A stretch of DNA of 64,000 nucleotides from Parapontixanthobacter sp963736595 (GCA_963736595.1 CAVTPG010000004.1:34649-98648); one strand, 5' to 3'; counted from the stretch's first letter, positions 46,124-55,181 are shown. The notes: a model not told the origin generated them from the letters alone. Numbers and translations: made by a program.

Positions 46124-46534
46124 TCAGCTTGGTTCGGCCATTTTGTTCAATTGCTTGCGGCCTTCTTTCCGCGATTTCCGGCGCGATTGACTGCGATCGA
46201 ACAGCGTTTTGATCAGCAATCCGCTCCCCACCAGTGCGGCTCCGGGAACCGAGCGTGTCGCGACTTTGCTCATGCCGTACAGCGCCAGCGAGGTCGCCAT
46301 CGAGCGATTGCGGATGATGTCGCGCGCCTTGTCGGGATCAAGCGTCGTGCGCAGCACGCCCTTATGGATCGAATTGCGCAAAATGCGGCCTGTGCCGCGC
46401 AGAAAAATATCGGCGATAACAAGATTGGTCGCGGCGTTGGTGCTGGGTCCGGGGACTCGGTCGCTGCTGGGTTTGAGATTATCGGCCAATGGCTCGATTT
46501 TCTCGCCGATTTTGCCGGTAATATGTTTGCTCAT
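46124..46534 (-). CDS. Hypothetical protein (136 aa)
   Basis: Basic protein beginning MSKHITGKIGEKIEPLADNLKPSSDR. A moderately hydrophobic middle (SVPGAALVGSGLLIKTLF) is followed by a strongly basic tail (RSQSRRKSRKEGRKQLNKM). I do not recognise the family. It lies between gmk and the SspB-like gene on the same strand. The start at 46534 has AGGAGAA upstream. Confidence 0.6.
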   Translation of the reverse strand: MSKHITGKIGEKIEPLADNLKPSSDRVPGPSTNAATNLVIADIFLRGTGRILRNSIHKGVLRTTLDPDKARDIIRNRSMATSLALYGMSKVATRSVPGAALVGSGLLIKTLFDRSQSRRKSRKEGRKQLNKMAEPS

Positions 46535-46590
46535 GCCCATGTTCTCCTGCGCGCCCAAACTCTGCGGCAGATGCGCCAGCCAGAGCTTTG

Positions 46591-47094
46591 CTAGTCTTTT
46601 CGGCCGAAATCGACCGTGACGACATTGGAGCCGTCTTCGCTTTTCTCAATGGGCGAAACTTCAGCCGGTTCCGCCGCATCATTGCCTGCCGATGCTGCGG
46701 GATCGCCCGGCACGTCATCACCATTGGTCTGGAATTGCAGTCCGAAATCGACCGCCGGATCGACGAATTGGGTGATCGCAGCATAGGGAATCGACAGGTT
46801 CGAGGATCTTTGATTGAAGCTGAGGCCCACGCTAAACCCATCGTCGCGCACAGCCAAATCCCAGAATTTGTTTTGCAGCACGATGGTCATTTCATCGGGG
46901 AACCGCTCACGCAAATGATCGGGAATATCAACGCCCGGCGCATGGGTTTTGAAGGTAATATAAAAATGATGCGCACCGGGAAGCTGACTGCCCGCTGCCA
47001 GGATTTCGCCCAGCACCCGGCCGACGACAGCGCGTAGCGCCTCTTGCACGATCGCATCGTATGGAATCAGGCTGTCGGGGGTCTCGTCACTCAT
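46591..47094 (-). CDS. SspB-like ClpXP adaptor
   Basis: Product of 167 aa. SspB homologues bind ssrA tags and deliver substrates to ClpXP. The domain spans about residues 5-125: LIPYDAIVQEALRAVVGRVL, HHFYITFKTHAPGVDIPDHLRERFPDEMTIVLQNKFWDLAV and FSVGLSFNQRSSNLSIPYAAITQFVDPAVDFGLQF. A disordered acidic tail ends VVTVDFGRKD, the likely ClpX-docking peptide. Divergent from hisB. Confidence 0.88.
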   Translation of the reverse strand: MSDETPDSLIPYDAIVQEALRAVVGRVLGEILAAGSQLPGAHHFYITFKTHAPGVDIPDHLRERFPDEMTIVLQNKFWDLAVRDDGFSVGLSFNQRSSNLSIPYAAITQFVDPAVDFGLQFQTNGDDVPGDPAASAGNDAAEPAEVSPIEKSEDGSNVVTVDFGRKD

Positions 47095-47178
47095 GCGCAA
47101 CCGAGTGGCGGCATGACGCCATCGGGTCAAGCCCGCAATGCTTGCGAAGGCGCAAATTCTGCCTATAGCGTTTCGCCC

Positions 47179-47772
47179 ATGCGCACAGGCACAATCTCTC
47201 GCAAAACCGCCGAAACCGCGATCGACGTGCGCGTCGATCTGGACGGGACCGGCGCGTATGACATTTCGACCGGCATCGGGTTTCTCGATCACATGGTCGA
47301 GCAGTTTTCCCGCCATTCGCTGATCGATGTGACGCTGAAAGTTAAGGGCGATCTGCACGTCGATCAGCATCACACGACCGAGGATAGTGCGCTGGCCTTA
47401 GGGCAGGCTTTGTCACAGGCGCTGGGCGAAAAGCAAGGGATCGGGCGGTACGGCACAGCCTATTCGCCGATGGATGAGACGCTGGCGCGGGTGGCGCTGG
47501 ACATTTCTGGGCGGCCATATTTCGTCTGGAAAGCTGGATTTACTCAGGAAAAGCTGGGCGAATGGGATACCGAACTGATTGAGCACTGGTTTCATTCGGT
47601 TGCGCAAACCGCCGGAATCACGCTGCATTGCGAGCTGATTTACGGGCAGAATAATCACCATATTTGCGAAGCGCTGTATAAGGGCTTTGCGCGGGCGATG
47701 CGGCAAGCGGTCGAGCGCGACCCGCGCAAGGGCGATGCTGTACCGAGTACGAAGGGTCAGCTTGGTGGCTGA
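47179..47772 (+). CDS. hisB: Imidazoleglycerol-phosphate dehydratase
   Basis: Sixth step of histidine synthesis. It is 197 aa, monofunctional. Metal-binding motifs GFLDHMVEQFSRHSLIDV, DLHVDQHHTTEDSALALGQAL, and near the C-terminus EHWFHSVAQTAGITLHCELIYGQNNHHICEALYKGFARAM are complete. First gene of the his cluster; its stop overlaps the hisH start. Confidence 0.97.
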   Translation: MRTGTISRKTAETAIDVRVDLDGTGAYDISTGIGFLDHMVEQFSRHSLIDVTLKVKGDLHVDQHHTTEDSALALGQALSQALGEKQGIGRYGTAYSPMDETLARVALDISGRPYFVWKAGFTQEKLGEWDTELIEHWFHSVAQTAGITLHCELIYGQNNHHICEALYKGFARAMRQAVERDPRKGDAVPSTKGQLGG

Positions 47773-48381
47773 TGTTACCGCGCTGATCGATTATGGCGCT
47801 GGCAATCTGCACTCGGTCGAGAACGCATTGCGCGCAGTTGGCGGCGATGTGCTGGTCACTGACAATCCCGACGATGTACGCCGGGCGGACCGGATCGTTT
47901 TGCCGGGTGTCGGGTCGTTCAAGGCTTGCATGGACGGATTGAGCGCGATTTCCGAAATGACCGAAACGCTGCAAGATTGCGTCGTTGAGGGCCACAAGCC
48001 GTTTCTGGGCATATGCGTCGGGATGCAGTTAATGGCGGAACATGGGCTGGAACATGGCACACATACGGGCCTTGGCTGGGTTGCGGGCAGCGTGTCCGCG
48101 ATGGAGCCAACGCGCACCGTCAAAATCCCGCATATGGGCTGGAATGTGGTCGAGCCGGTCGGGCCGAAATCGCTGATCGAGCCGGGGGAAGCGTATTTCC
48201 TGCACTCCTACGCTTTTACTTGCGAGCAGATCCATCACCCGTCCGCGCAATTACCGACCATGGTGGACCCGTGACCGCAGCGATCCAGCAAGGCACGGCG
48301 CTGGGCGTGCAATTCCACCCCGAAAAGAGCCAGAAATACGGCCTCGATTTGCTGGAGCGGTTTTTGCAATGGAAGCCATGA
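47765..48381 (+). pseudogene. hisH: Imidazole glycerol phosphate synthase glutaminase subunit, frameshifted
   Basis: Starts at GTG 47765, overlapping the hisB stop. The class-I glutaminase core is read up to about 48235: LIDYGAGNLHSVENAL, VLPGVGSFKACM, FLGICVGMQLM (nucleophile Cys), HMGWNVVEP and YFLHSYAF. The correct end then continues in the next frame: VRAITDHGGPVTAAIQQGT and GVQFHPEKSQKYGLDLLERFLQW, containing the catalytic His and Glu. The total is 617 nt, one short of 206 codons, so one base is missing near 48230-48240. As hisA and hisF are intact, I suspect a sequencing error rather than loss of histidine synthesis. Confidence 0.9.
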
Positions 48382-48394
48382 GCAGGAGCATCAC

Positions 48395-49126
48395 ATGATC
48401 GTCTTTCCGGCAATCGATTTAAAAGGCGGACAAGTCGTCCGGCTGGCCGAGGGCGATATGGACCGCGCAACGGTTTATGGCGATGATCCCGCCGCGCAGG
48501 CAATGCTGTTTGCCGAGGCCGGTGCGCAGCATCTTCATGTGGTCGATCTGGACGGAGCCTTTGCCGGTGAAAGCCGCAACCGCGACGCCGTCGAAGCGAT
48601 CGTCGCGCAATTCCCCGGCCATGTGCAGCTTGGCGGCGGCATTCGCGATACAGCGGCGGTCGAAGGCTGGTTCAAGCTGGGCGTCAGCCGGATCGTGATT
48701 GGCACAGCGGCGCTGAAAAACCCGGAATTCGTCAAGCAAATGGCGCGCGAATGGGAAAACGGCATCGTCGTCGCGGTGGATGCACGCGACGGGATGGTGG
48801 CGACCGAAGGCTGGGCCGATGTGTCCGATGTCAGCGTCGTGGACATGGCGCGCCGGTTCGAGGATGCGGGCGTTGCCTCGCTGCTGTTCACCGATATCGG
48901 GCGCGATGGAATGTTGAAAGGGTGCAACATCGAGGCGACCGTGGATTTGGCGCGGCGCACGGATTTGCCCGTGATCGCCAGCGGCGGGGTCAAGGGGCTG
49001 GACGACATCCACATCCTGTCATTGCAGGCGCGCGAGGGGATCGAGGGCGTCATCACCGGTCGCGCTTTATATGACGGGCGGCTGGATTTGGGCGCGGCGC
49101 TGGCCATGGCTGCGCGTTCCGAATGA
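48395..49126 (+). CDS. hisA: Phosphoribosylformimino-AICAR-P isomerase
   Basis: Amadori isomerase of histidine synthesis. It is 243 aa, a TIM barrel with half-barrel repeats: VFPAIDLKGGQVVRLAEGD (catalytic Asp near position 8), QLGGGIRDTAAVE, VAVDARDGMVATEGW (second Asp) and VIASGGVKGLDDI. Overlaps hisF by four bases (ATGA). Confidence 0.97.
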   Translation: MIVFPAIDLKGGQVVRLAEGDMDRATVYGDDPAAQAMLFAEAGAQHLHVVDLDGAFAGESRNRDAVEAIVAQFPGHVQLGGGIRDTAAVEGWFKLGVSRIVIGTAALKNPEFVKQMAREWENGIVVAVDARDGMVATEGWADVSDVSVVDMARRFEDAGVASLLFTDIGRDGMLKGCNIEATVDLARRTDLPVIASGGVKGLDDIHILSLQAREGIEGVITGRALYDGRLDLGAALAMAARSE

Positions 49127-49905
49127 CCGTCCGTATCCGCGTTATTCCGTGCCTCGATGTCGCCGATGGACGCGTGGTGAAAGGCGTGAATTTCGTCGAT
49201 CTGAAAGATGCCGGCGATCCGGTCGAACAAGCGCAAGCCTATGATGCGGCAGGCGCGGATGAATTGTGCTTTCTCGACATTTCCGCCAGCCATGAAGGGC
49301 GCGGAACCCTGCTCGATATGGTGCGCCGCACGGCCAAGGTGTGTTTTATGCCGCTAACGGTGGGCGGCGGCGTGCGCACGGTCGAGGATGCACGCGCGTT
49401 GTTGCTCGCCGGAGCGGACAAGGTGGCCGTTAACAGCGCGGCGGTCGCGCGGCCCGAACTGGTGGGCGAGCTTGCAGAGCGGTTCGGCAGCCAATGCGTC
49501 GTGGCCAGCGTCGATGCGCGGCGCGTCTCCGGAACCAACGAACCACCCCGCTGGGAAATTTTTACGCATGGCGGCAGGCAGGCGACCGGGATCGACGCCG
49601 TGGAATATGCCAAGCGCATCACGGCACTTGGCGCGGGCGAATTGCTGGTCACTTCGATGGATGGCGACGGAACGCAAGCGGGATACGATCTCGCCCTCAC
49701 CCGCACGATTGCCGATGCGGTGAGCATTCCGGTCGTAGCCAGCGGCGGGGTCGGTACCTTGGATCACCTGGTCGATGGCGTGCGCGATGGTCATGCCAGC
49801 GCGGTTCTGGCCGCCTCGATCTTCCATTTCGGCAAGCATTCGGTGGCAGAGGCGCACGCGGCTTTGCGCGATGCCGGATTGCCTGCACGCGATGTGGCGC
49901 GCTAA
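49123..49905 (+). CDS. hisF: Imidazole glycerol phosphate synthase cyclase subunit
   Basis: Partner of HisH that makes IGP and AICAR from PRFAR. It is 260 aa. TIM-barrel landmarks: VIPCLDVADGRVVKGVNFVDLKDAGDPVEQA (Asp11), CFLDISASHEGR, TVGGGVRTVEDA, LLVTSMDGDGTQAGYDL (second Asp) and VVASGGVGTLDHL. The 4-bp overlap with hisA and intact sequence contrast with the frameshifted hisH. Confidence 0.97.
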   Translation: MTVRIRVIPCLDVADGRVVKGVNFVDLKDAGDPVEQAQAYDAAGADELCFLDISASHEGRGTLLDMVRRTAKVCFMPLTVGGGVRTVEDARALLLAGADKVAVNSAAVARPELVGELAERFGSQCVVASVDARRVSGTNEPPRWEIFTHGGRQATGIDAVEYAKRITALGAGELLVTSMDGDGTQAGYDLALTRTIADAVSIPVVASGGVGTLDHLVDGVRDGHASAVLAASIFHFGKHSVAEAHAALRDAGLPARDVAR

Positions 49906-49915
49906 AGCACCGGAC

Positions 49916-50233
49916 ATGGATACGCTCACCCGCCTCGAACAGACCATCGCTCTGCGTAGCAAGGCCGATCCAAAGAGCAGCTACGTTGCGCAGCTTAATG
50001 CGCGCGGGCTGAATGTAATGGCGCAGAAACTGGGCGAGGAAGCGACTGAGACGATCATCGCCGCATTGACCGGATCGGAGGAGAATTTGATCGGGGAAAG
50101 TGCCGATCTGCTGTTCCATCTGACTGTCCTGCTATCGGCCAAAGGGGTCGCACTGGATGCGGTGATGGCGGAACTCGACCGCCGCGAAGGCACGTCCGGT
50201 ATTGCCGAAAAGGAAAGCAGAGCCAAACCATGA
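49916..50233 (+). CDS. hisE: Phosphoribosyl-ATP pyrophosphatase
   Basis: Hydrolyses PR-ATP to PR-AMP. It is 105 aa; the helical MazG-like fold with KLGEEATETIIAALTGSEENLIGESADLLFHLTVLLSAKG holds the metal-binding Glu and Asp residues. It ends within the start of the HIT gene (ATGA overlap), so the his cluster and the HIT protein are one operon. Confidence 0.95.
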   Translation: MDTLTRLEQTIALRSKADPKSSYVAQLNARGLNVMAQKLGEEATETIIAALTGSEENLIGESADLLFHLTVLLSAKGVALDAVMAELDRREGTSGIAEKESRAKP

Positions 50234-50607
50234 CCATCGATGCGACGCAGCCTTATGACAGCGAGAATATCTTTGCGAAAATCCTGCGCGGCGAGATCCC
50301 TGCCAAGGAAGTCTATCAGGACGAATGGGCCTTTGCGTTCCACGACATCGCCCCGCAGGCCGACATTCATATCCTCGTGATACCCAAAGGCGAATATGTC
50401 AGCTGGGATGATTTTTCGGCCCGCGCGAGCGAAGAGGAAATCGCCGGGTTCGTACGCGCCGTCGGCCATGTGGCGCGGCAGCATAAGCTGGTCGAGCCGG
50501 GCTATCGCTTACTTGCCAATGTCGGCCATCATGGCGGACAGGAAGTCCCGCACCTTCACGTGCACCTGTTCGGCGGCGAGCCGCTTGGGCGGATGATCGC
50601 GAAATAG
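50230..50607 (+). CDS. HIT family protein (HINT-like nucleotide hydrolase)
   Basis: Product of 125 aa. SENIFAKILRGEIPAKEVYQDEWAFAFHDIAPQADIHILVIPKG precedes the histidine triad HLHVHLFGGEPLGRM. HINT enzymes hydrolyse adenosine phosphoramidates. Coupling to hisE is common in alphaproteobacteria. Confidence 0.93.
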   Translation: MTIDATQPYDSENIFAKILRGEIPAKEVYQDEWAFAFHDIAPQADIHILVIPKGEYVSWDDFSARASEEEIAGFVRAVGHVARQHKLVEPGYRLLANVGHHGGQEVPHLHVHLFGGEPLGRMIAK

Positions 50608-50703
50608 CATCGCTTCGTCGCTGTGGATAGGCTGTGGATAAGCTGCGCATAAGATTGAGCTTGCCCTCGATTTGCGCGTTTGGTTAGACACGCGGCGACA
50701 AAC

Positions 50704-51177
50704 ATGACCATACTTCCCGCACCACCCGACGGCGTCATCGACGGCTCGCGTCACCTCTATGCCATCCGGGTCTATTACGAGGATACGGACCTGTCGGGGA
50801 TCACTTACCACGCCAATTACCTGCGCTGGTTCGAGCGGGCGCGGTCCGACTTGCTGCGGCAGCTTGGCATCGATCAGCGCGCCGCCATCGAAGCGGGTGA
50901 AGGCGCCTATGCCGTTGCCGATCTCCATATCAAATATGTGTCGCCGGCAAAGCTGGATGACGATGTGATAATTGAGACCACAGCCAGCGATGTGCGCGCG
51001 GCGACCTGCCGGATGCAGCAGCGGGCGATGCGCGGCGATGCCTTGCTGGCACAGGCCGATGTGCGGGCAGCGTTTTTGTCGATCGACGGGCGACCACGCC
51101 GTCAGCCGCAGACATGGCGCGATACTTTTGCCGACTTTATCGGCGGCACTTACGTTCAGGAACACCGACCCACATGA
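50704..51177 (+). CDS. ybgC: Tol-Pal system-associated acyl-CoA thioesterase
   Basis: 4HBT hot-dog thioesterase, 157 aa: HLYAIRVYYEDTDLSGITYHANYLRWFERARSDLLR contains the catalytic Asp in the YYEDTD motif. First gene of the Tol-Pal operon; its stop overlaps the tolQ start. The ATG at 50704 gives the usual length. Confidence 0.93.
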   Translation: MTILPAPPDGVIDGSRHLYAIRVYYEDTDLSGITYHANYLRWFERARSDLLRQLGIDQRAAIEAGEGAYAVADLHIKYVSPAKLDDDVIIETTASDVRAATCRMQQRAMRGDALLAQADVRAAFLSIDGRPRRQPQTWRDTFADFIGGTYVQEHRPT

Positions 51178-51896
51178 TCGACTTTCTTCCCTTGTTAAGC
51201 GTAGCAGCGCCCACGCGCCTCGACCCGCTCGAATTGTTTCTGGATGCCGATATCGTCGTGCAGCTGGTCATGGCGGGATTGCTGCTGGCCAGCCTGTGGG
51301 TATGGGCGATCATCGTCTCCTTCGTGCTGCGGATGAAGAAATTGCGCAGCGCCACCCGCGCCTTTGAAGACAAATTCTGGGACGCTGACGATGTCGATCG
51401 CTTCATGTCGGAGCGGCGCAGCAAAGCCACGCCGTCGGCTCGCGTAGCAGATGCGGCCATCCGCGAATGGCGGCGCTCGACCGGCAGCGGAACCGGGTCA
51501 CAATCGGTCAAGACCATCGACAGCGACGGCACGCGCGAACGCTTGTCCATCGCTATGAACAGCCAAGTCGCGATCGAAGCCGATGCACTGGCCGACCGGT
51601 TGAACTTTCTGGCCACGGTCGGATCGGTTGCGCCCTTCGTCGGATTGTTCGGCACGGTCTGGGGCATCATGAACAGTTTTTTCCAGATCGGCGCGCAGGA
51701 AAACAGCTCTCTGGCAGTGGTCGCGCCCGGCATTTCGGAGGCCTTGTTCGCCACCGCAATCGGCCTGTTTGCCGCCATTCCGGCAGTGATTGCTTACAAC
51801 CGCTTCAGCCATGACGTGAACCGTTTCGAAGCGCAGCTTGGCCGCTTTGCCGACTCCATTCATGCAGCGCTCGGTCGGCAATTGGAACGCAGCTGA
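51174..51896 (+). CDS. tolQ: Tol-Pal system protein TolQ
   Basis: Proton-channel subunit, 240 aa, with three membrane helices: LVMAGLLLASLWVWAIIVSFVL (near 30-52), NFLATVGSVAPFVGLFGTVWGIMNSFFQI (about 145-172) and APGISEALFATAIGLFAAIPAVIAY (about 185-209). With TolR it uses the proton gradient to energise TolA during outer-membrane constriction. Overlaps ybgC and tolR. Confidence 0.96.
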   Translation: MIDFLPLLSVAAPTRLDPLELFLDADIVVQLVMAGLLLASLWVWAIIVSFVLRMKKLRSATRAFEDKFWDADDVDRFMSERRSKATPSARVADAAIREWRRSTGSGTGSQSVKTIDSDGTRERLSIAMNSQVAIEADALADRLNFLATVGSVAPFVGLFGTVWGIMNSFFQIGAQENSSLAVVAPGISEALFATAIGLFAAIPAVIAYNRFSHDVNRFEAQLGRFADSIHAALGRQLERS

Positions 51897-52357
51897 TGGC
51901 GATGGGCCTTCATGCTTCGGGTGGTGCGCGGTCGCGCAACAGGCGTGGCTCGCGCCGCGCTCCGATGGCGGAGATCAACGTCACACCGTTCGTCGATGTG
52001 ATGCTGGTGCTGCTCATCATCTTCATGGTGACGGCTCCGCTGCTGACAGCAGGCGTTCCGGTTGAATTGCCCGATAGCCGGGCAAACCCCCTGCCGACCG
52101 ATCAGCAACAGCCGCTGACGGTGACAATTACCGCCGACGGTACGATTTATCTGGACGACGATGCCATATCCTATGAGGATTTTCCGGGCCGTTTGGCCTC
52201 GCTTTCCGGCAATGGCGCAGGCGACACGCCTGACGTGACCCTGCGCGCAGATACGACCTTGCCCTATGGCCGCGTGGTCGCAGTCATGGGCGAATTAAAC
52301 CGGGCAGGCCTCAATTCCATATCGCTGGTCACCAGCGGTTCAGTCACGCCGCCATAG
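51896..52357 (+). CDS. tolR: Tol-Pal system protein TolR
   Basis: Product of 153 aa, ExbD-like. A single membrane helix carries the proton-path Asp (MAEINVTPFVDVMLVLLIIFMVTAPLL). A periplasmic domain with VELPDSRANPLPTDQQQPLTVTITADGTIYLDD follows. The start overlaps the tolQ stop (TGATG). Confidence 0.96.
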   Translation: MAMGLHASGGARSRNRRGSRRAPMAEINVTPFVDVMLVLLIIFMVTAPLLTAGVPVELPDSRANPLPTDQQQPLTVTITADGTIYLDDDAISYEDFPGRLASLSGNGAGDTPDVTLRADTTLPYGRVVAVMGELNRAGLNSISLVTSGSVTPP

Positions 52358-52371
52358 CTTTTCGTAAACGC

Positions 52372-53169
52372 ATGGCCAGTATGTCCGCCTTGTCCCAGCA
52401 ATCGCGCATTCCGCAGTATCGCCGCGAAGAATGGATCGGGCTGGCTGTCGCGGTTGCCGCGCATCTGGCGGTTGTCGCCGTACTGCTGTTTCAACCTGCG
52501 CCTGAGCCATTGGGCGAGATACCCGAACGCATGACGGTCAATCTGACCGATGATGTCGGGTTGGAGGATACTTCGCCCATTCCGGTGCCGGAAAGCCGCG
52601 CAGCCACCGCCCCGACCCGCGATCCCAATCCGCCGATGCCGGATCAGGCAACGCCTCCCCCGCGCCCAACCGAGCGAAGCGTGACCCCTGATCCTGCCCC
52701 GCGCCCGAAAGCGACCCAGCAACCGCGCGTCGCGCAACCTCAGCCTAAGCCCAAGGAACGCGGCGGCAGCAGCTTCAAGGATGCGTTTCAAAGCGGGGTC
52801 GGCGGCAATCCCGACAGCCGCGAAACCCGCTCTGCCGGCAGCACCTTCGGCGCAAAGGAGCAAGCCTCGCTGGCCCAGGCGATCAACAGGCAGCTGCGGC
52901 CACATTGGCGCGCGCCGCAAGGTGTCGATGTCGATAAGCTCGTCACGGTCCTGTCGTGGCGACTTAATAAAGATGGCAGTTTAAACGGCACACCTAAAGT
53001 CGTTACGCAGCGTGGGATCAACGATTCCAATCGGGCGCAAGCCGCAATTCATGCCCAGCAAGCTATACGTGCCGTGCAACTGGCCGCACCTTTTAAAGAC
53101 TTGCCTGATGAATTTTATGATAAGTGGAAGTTCATCGGCGGTGCCAATTTCGATAGGAATCTATCATGA
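52372..53169 (+). CDS. tolA: TolA-like protein
   Basis: Product of 265 aa. One N-terminal membrane helix (IGLAVAVAAHLAVVAVLLF, residues about 23-42) precedes a long Pro-rich, charged linker (about 50-140). A C-terminal TonB/TolA-type domain follows (QASLAQAINRQLRPHWRAPQGVDVDKLVTVLSWRLNKDGSL, AAIHAQQAIRAVQLAAPF). It bridges the membrane motor to Pal. Shorter than enterobacterial TolA, as usual in alphaproteobacteria. Stop overlaps the tolB start. Confidence 0.9.
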   Translation: MASMSALSQQSRIPQYRREEWIGLAVAVAAHLAVVAVLLFQPAPEPLGEIPERMTVNLTDDVGLEDTSPIPVPESRAATAPTRDPNPPMPDQATPPPRPTERSVTPDPAPRPKATQQPRVAQPQPKPKERGGSSFKDAFQSGVGGNPDSRETRSAGSTFGAKEQASLAQAINRQLRPHWRAPQGVDVDKLVTVLSWRLNKDGSLNGTPKVVTQRGINDSNRAQAAIHAQQAIRAVQLAAPFKDLPDEFYDKWKFIGGANFDRNLS

Positions 53170-54530
53170 TTAAGAAAATTGCCTTCATGCTTCTCGCATC
53201 TTTTGCGATGCCATTGGCCGCTCAGGAGGTGTCGCCCCCGGCAACATCGCAAACCGATGAAGAAGGCCTGACCTTCACTGTCACAGACGAATCCGCATGG
53301 GAAAATATCGGTATTGCCATCCCTGGCTTTGCGACGGACGACAATGTGCCGACGCCTGCGAATGCGCAGGGCACGGCGGCTCTGGGGGTCGCGATCGCCG
53401 AAGTCATTACGTCCAATTTGCAGAACAACGGATTGTTCAAGCCGGTCGGCCCCAACCGCCTGCCGCAACCGCGTTTTACCAGCATTACTGCACCTGTCTG
53501 GACCAATTGGAGCAGTCGCGGCGCGGAAATGCTCGTGCATGGCTATGTGAAGGCGCGCGAGGATGGCCGCTTGACTGTCGGATGCTACCTCTACGACATC
53601 GCTTTGCAGGACCAGCTGGTGCGCGAAGGCTGGGTCGTGCAACCGTCAGAATGGCGCCGCGCCGCTCATAAATGCGCCGATCTCATCTATTCGCGGCTCA
53701 CCGGAGAAAGCCCGTTCTTCGACAGCCGGATCGCCTATATCGCGGAAACCGGCCCGAAAAACGATCGCACTAAGCGGCTCGCCATTATGGATAGTGACGG
53801 AGCCAATCATCGGTTCATCACCACTGGGCGTTCAACTGCGCTCACGCCGCGATATTCACCCGATTACAAGCAGCTGCTGTATCTCTCCTATGTCGATGGC
53901 AACCCGCGCATCTATGTCTATGACATCGGCACGGGGAAACAGCGTCTGGTGGTCGAGAACGAAAACCCTACAATCGCCCCGCGCTGGTCGCCCGATGGCA
54001 AGCAAATCCTGTTCTCGATGGCGGTGGCGGGTAATACCGATATCTACCGCGTGTCAGTAAATGGCGGCCGTGTCTCGCGCTTGACCGATACGCCGGGGAT
54101 CGACATCGGCGGGTCGTATTCTCCCGATGGGTCGAAGGTCGTGTTCGAAAGCGATCGTTCGGGCAGCCAGCAAGTCTATATCATGGATGCCGATGGCGAT
54201 AATCAGCGGCGTCTGACCTTTTTCGGCGGGCGCGCAGCTACGCCCGAATGGTCCCCGCGCGGCGACCAGATCGCCTTTACGCACATCACCGGAGATTTTC
54301 GCGTCGGAGTAATGAACCCGCAAGGTCGGAATTTGCGCCACCTAACCAATAGCTGGCAGGACGAAGCCCCGACCTGGGCGCCCAATGGCCGCATCGTGCA
54401 GTTCTTTCGCACAGAGCGCAATTCGGGCAAAACTTCGCTGTGGCAGGTCGATCTGACCGGTGATAACGAACGCCGCTTGCCAACGCCGGTGGATGCTTCG
54501 GATCCGGCGTGGGGACCAATTTTACCGTAA
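53166..54530 (+). CDS. tolB: Tol-Pal system beta-propeller protein TolB
   Basis: Product of 454 aa. A signal peptide (MIKKIAFMLLASFAMPLAAQ) is followed by an N-terminal domain to about residue 180. The six-bladed propeller shows repeated blades such as PRYSPDYKQLLYLSY, PRWSPDGKQILFSM, GSYSPDGSKVVFESDR, PEWSPRGDQIAFTH and PTWAPNGRIVQFFR. Periplasmic; contacts Pal and TolA. Confidence 0.97.
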   Translation: MIKKIAFMLLASFAMPLAAQEVSPPATSQTDEEGLTFTVTDESAWENIGIAIPGFATDDNVPTPANAQGTAALGVAIAEVITSNLQNNGLFKPVGPNRLPQPRFTSITAPVWTNWSSRGAEMLVHGYVKAREDGRLTVGCYLYDIALQDQLVREGWVVQPSEWRRAAHKCADLIYSRLTGESPFFDSRIAYIAETGPKNDRTKRLAIMDSDGANHRFITTGRSTALTPRYSPDYKQLLYLSYVDGNPRIYVYDIGTGKQRLVVENENPTIAPRWSPDGKQILFSMAVAGNTDIYRVSVNGGRVSRLTDTPGIDIGGSYSPDGSKVVFESDRSGSQQVYIMDADGDNQRRLTFFGGRAATPEWSPRGDQIAFTHITGDFRVGVMNPQGRNLRHLTNSWQDEAPTWAPNGRIVQFFRTERNSGKTSLWQVDLTGDNERRLPTPVDASDPAWGPILP

Positions 54531-54592
54531 CTGCGTTATTTATCTGTCGGTCGCATTCTTGCAATTCACTCAAGCCGTAGGACTTATTACTT

Positions 54593-55108
54593 ATGAATAA
54601 ACGCTTTGCCACAACATTGCTTCTCGGTTCTGCTCTTGCCTTGGGCGCTTGCGCCAAGAAGGCTCCGGAAGAATTGCCGCCGACTGCGCAGCAGACCCCG
54701 ACGACCAGCCCGGCGACGAGCACAACGCCTGCCGGCCCGCAAATCGGTAGCCAGACGCATTTCGAAAACGCCGTCAATGGCCAGAACGTCATCTTCTTCG
54801 ACACCGATATGTTCGACATCGATGCCGAGGACAGCGCCGCTTTGCGTACGCAGGCCGGTTACTTGTCGCAATATCCCGATGTGTCGGTGACACTGGAAGG
54901 CCATACGGATGAGCGCGGCACGCGCGAATACAACCTTGCCTTGGGAGAGCGGCGCGCCAATGCCGCCAAGAACTTCCTCGTCAGTCTGGGCATTCCCGAA
55001 AGTCGCATCCGTACGGTAAGCTTCGGCAAAGAACGTCCGGTGGCACTAGGCTCCAATCCGGCAGCTTGGGCGGAGAACCGCCGCGCGGTGACGATGGTCC
55101 TTAACTAG
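54593..55108 (+). CDS. pal: Peptidoglycan-associated lipoprotein Pal
   Basis: Product of 171 aa. The lipoprotein signal ends LALGAC (Cys20). A Thr/Pro linker leads to the OmpA-like domain: NVIFFDTDMFDIDAEDSAALRTQAGYLSQYPDVSVTLEGHTDERGTREYNLALGERRANAAKNFL, with the DERG peptidoglycan-binding motif. Last gene of the operon, followed by a terminator. Confidence 0.97.
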   Translation: MNKRFATTLLLGSALALGACAKKAPEELPPTAQQTPTTSPATSTTPAGPQIGSQTHFENAVNGQNVIFFDTDMFDIDAEDSAALRTQAGYLSQYPDVSVTLEGHTDERGTREYNLALGERRANAAKNFLVSLGIPESRIRTVSFGKERPVALGSNPAAWAENRRAVTMVLN

Positions 55109-55131
55109 GTCGAGCCATAATTAATCGAACA

Positions 55132-55160
55132 GCCCCGGTCGGAAACGATCGGGGTTTTTT
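55132..55160 (+). terminator. Rho-independent terminator of the tol-pal operon
   Basis: CCCCGGTC pairs with GATCGGGG (one G-T pair) around the loop GGAAAC, followed by TTTTTT. It lies 25 bp after the pal stop. Confidence 0.93.
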
Positions 55161-55181
55161 GTTGGCGGATGGTTTGCAGGT

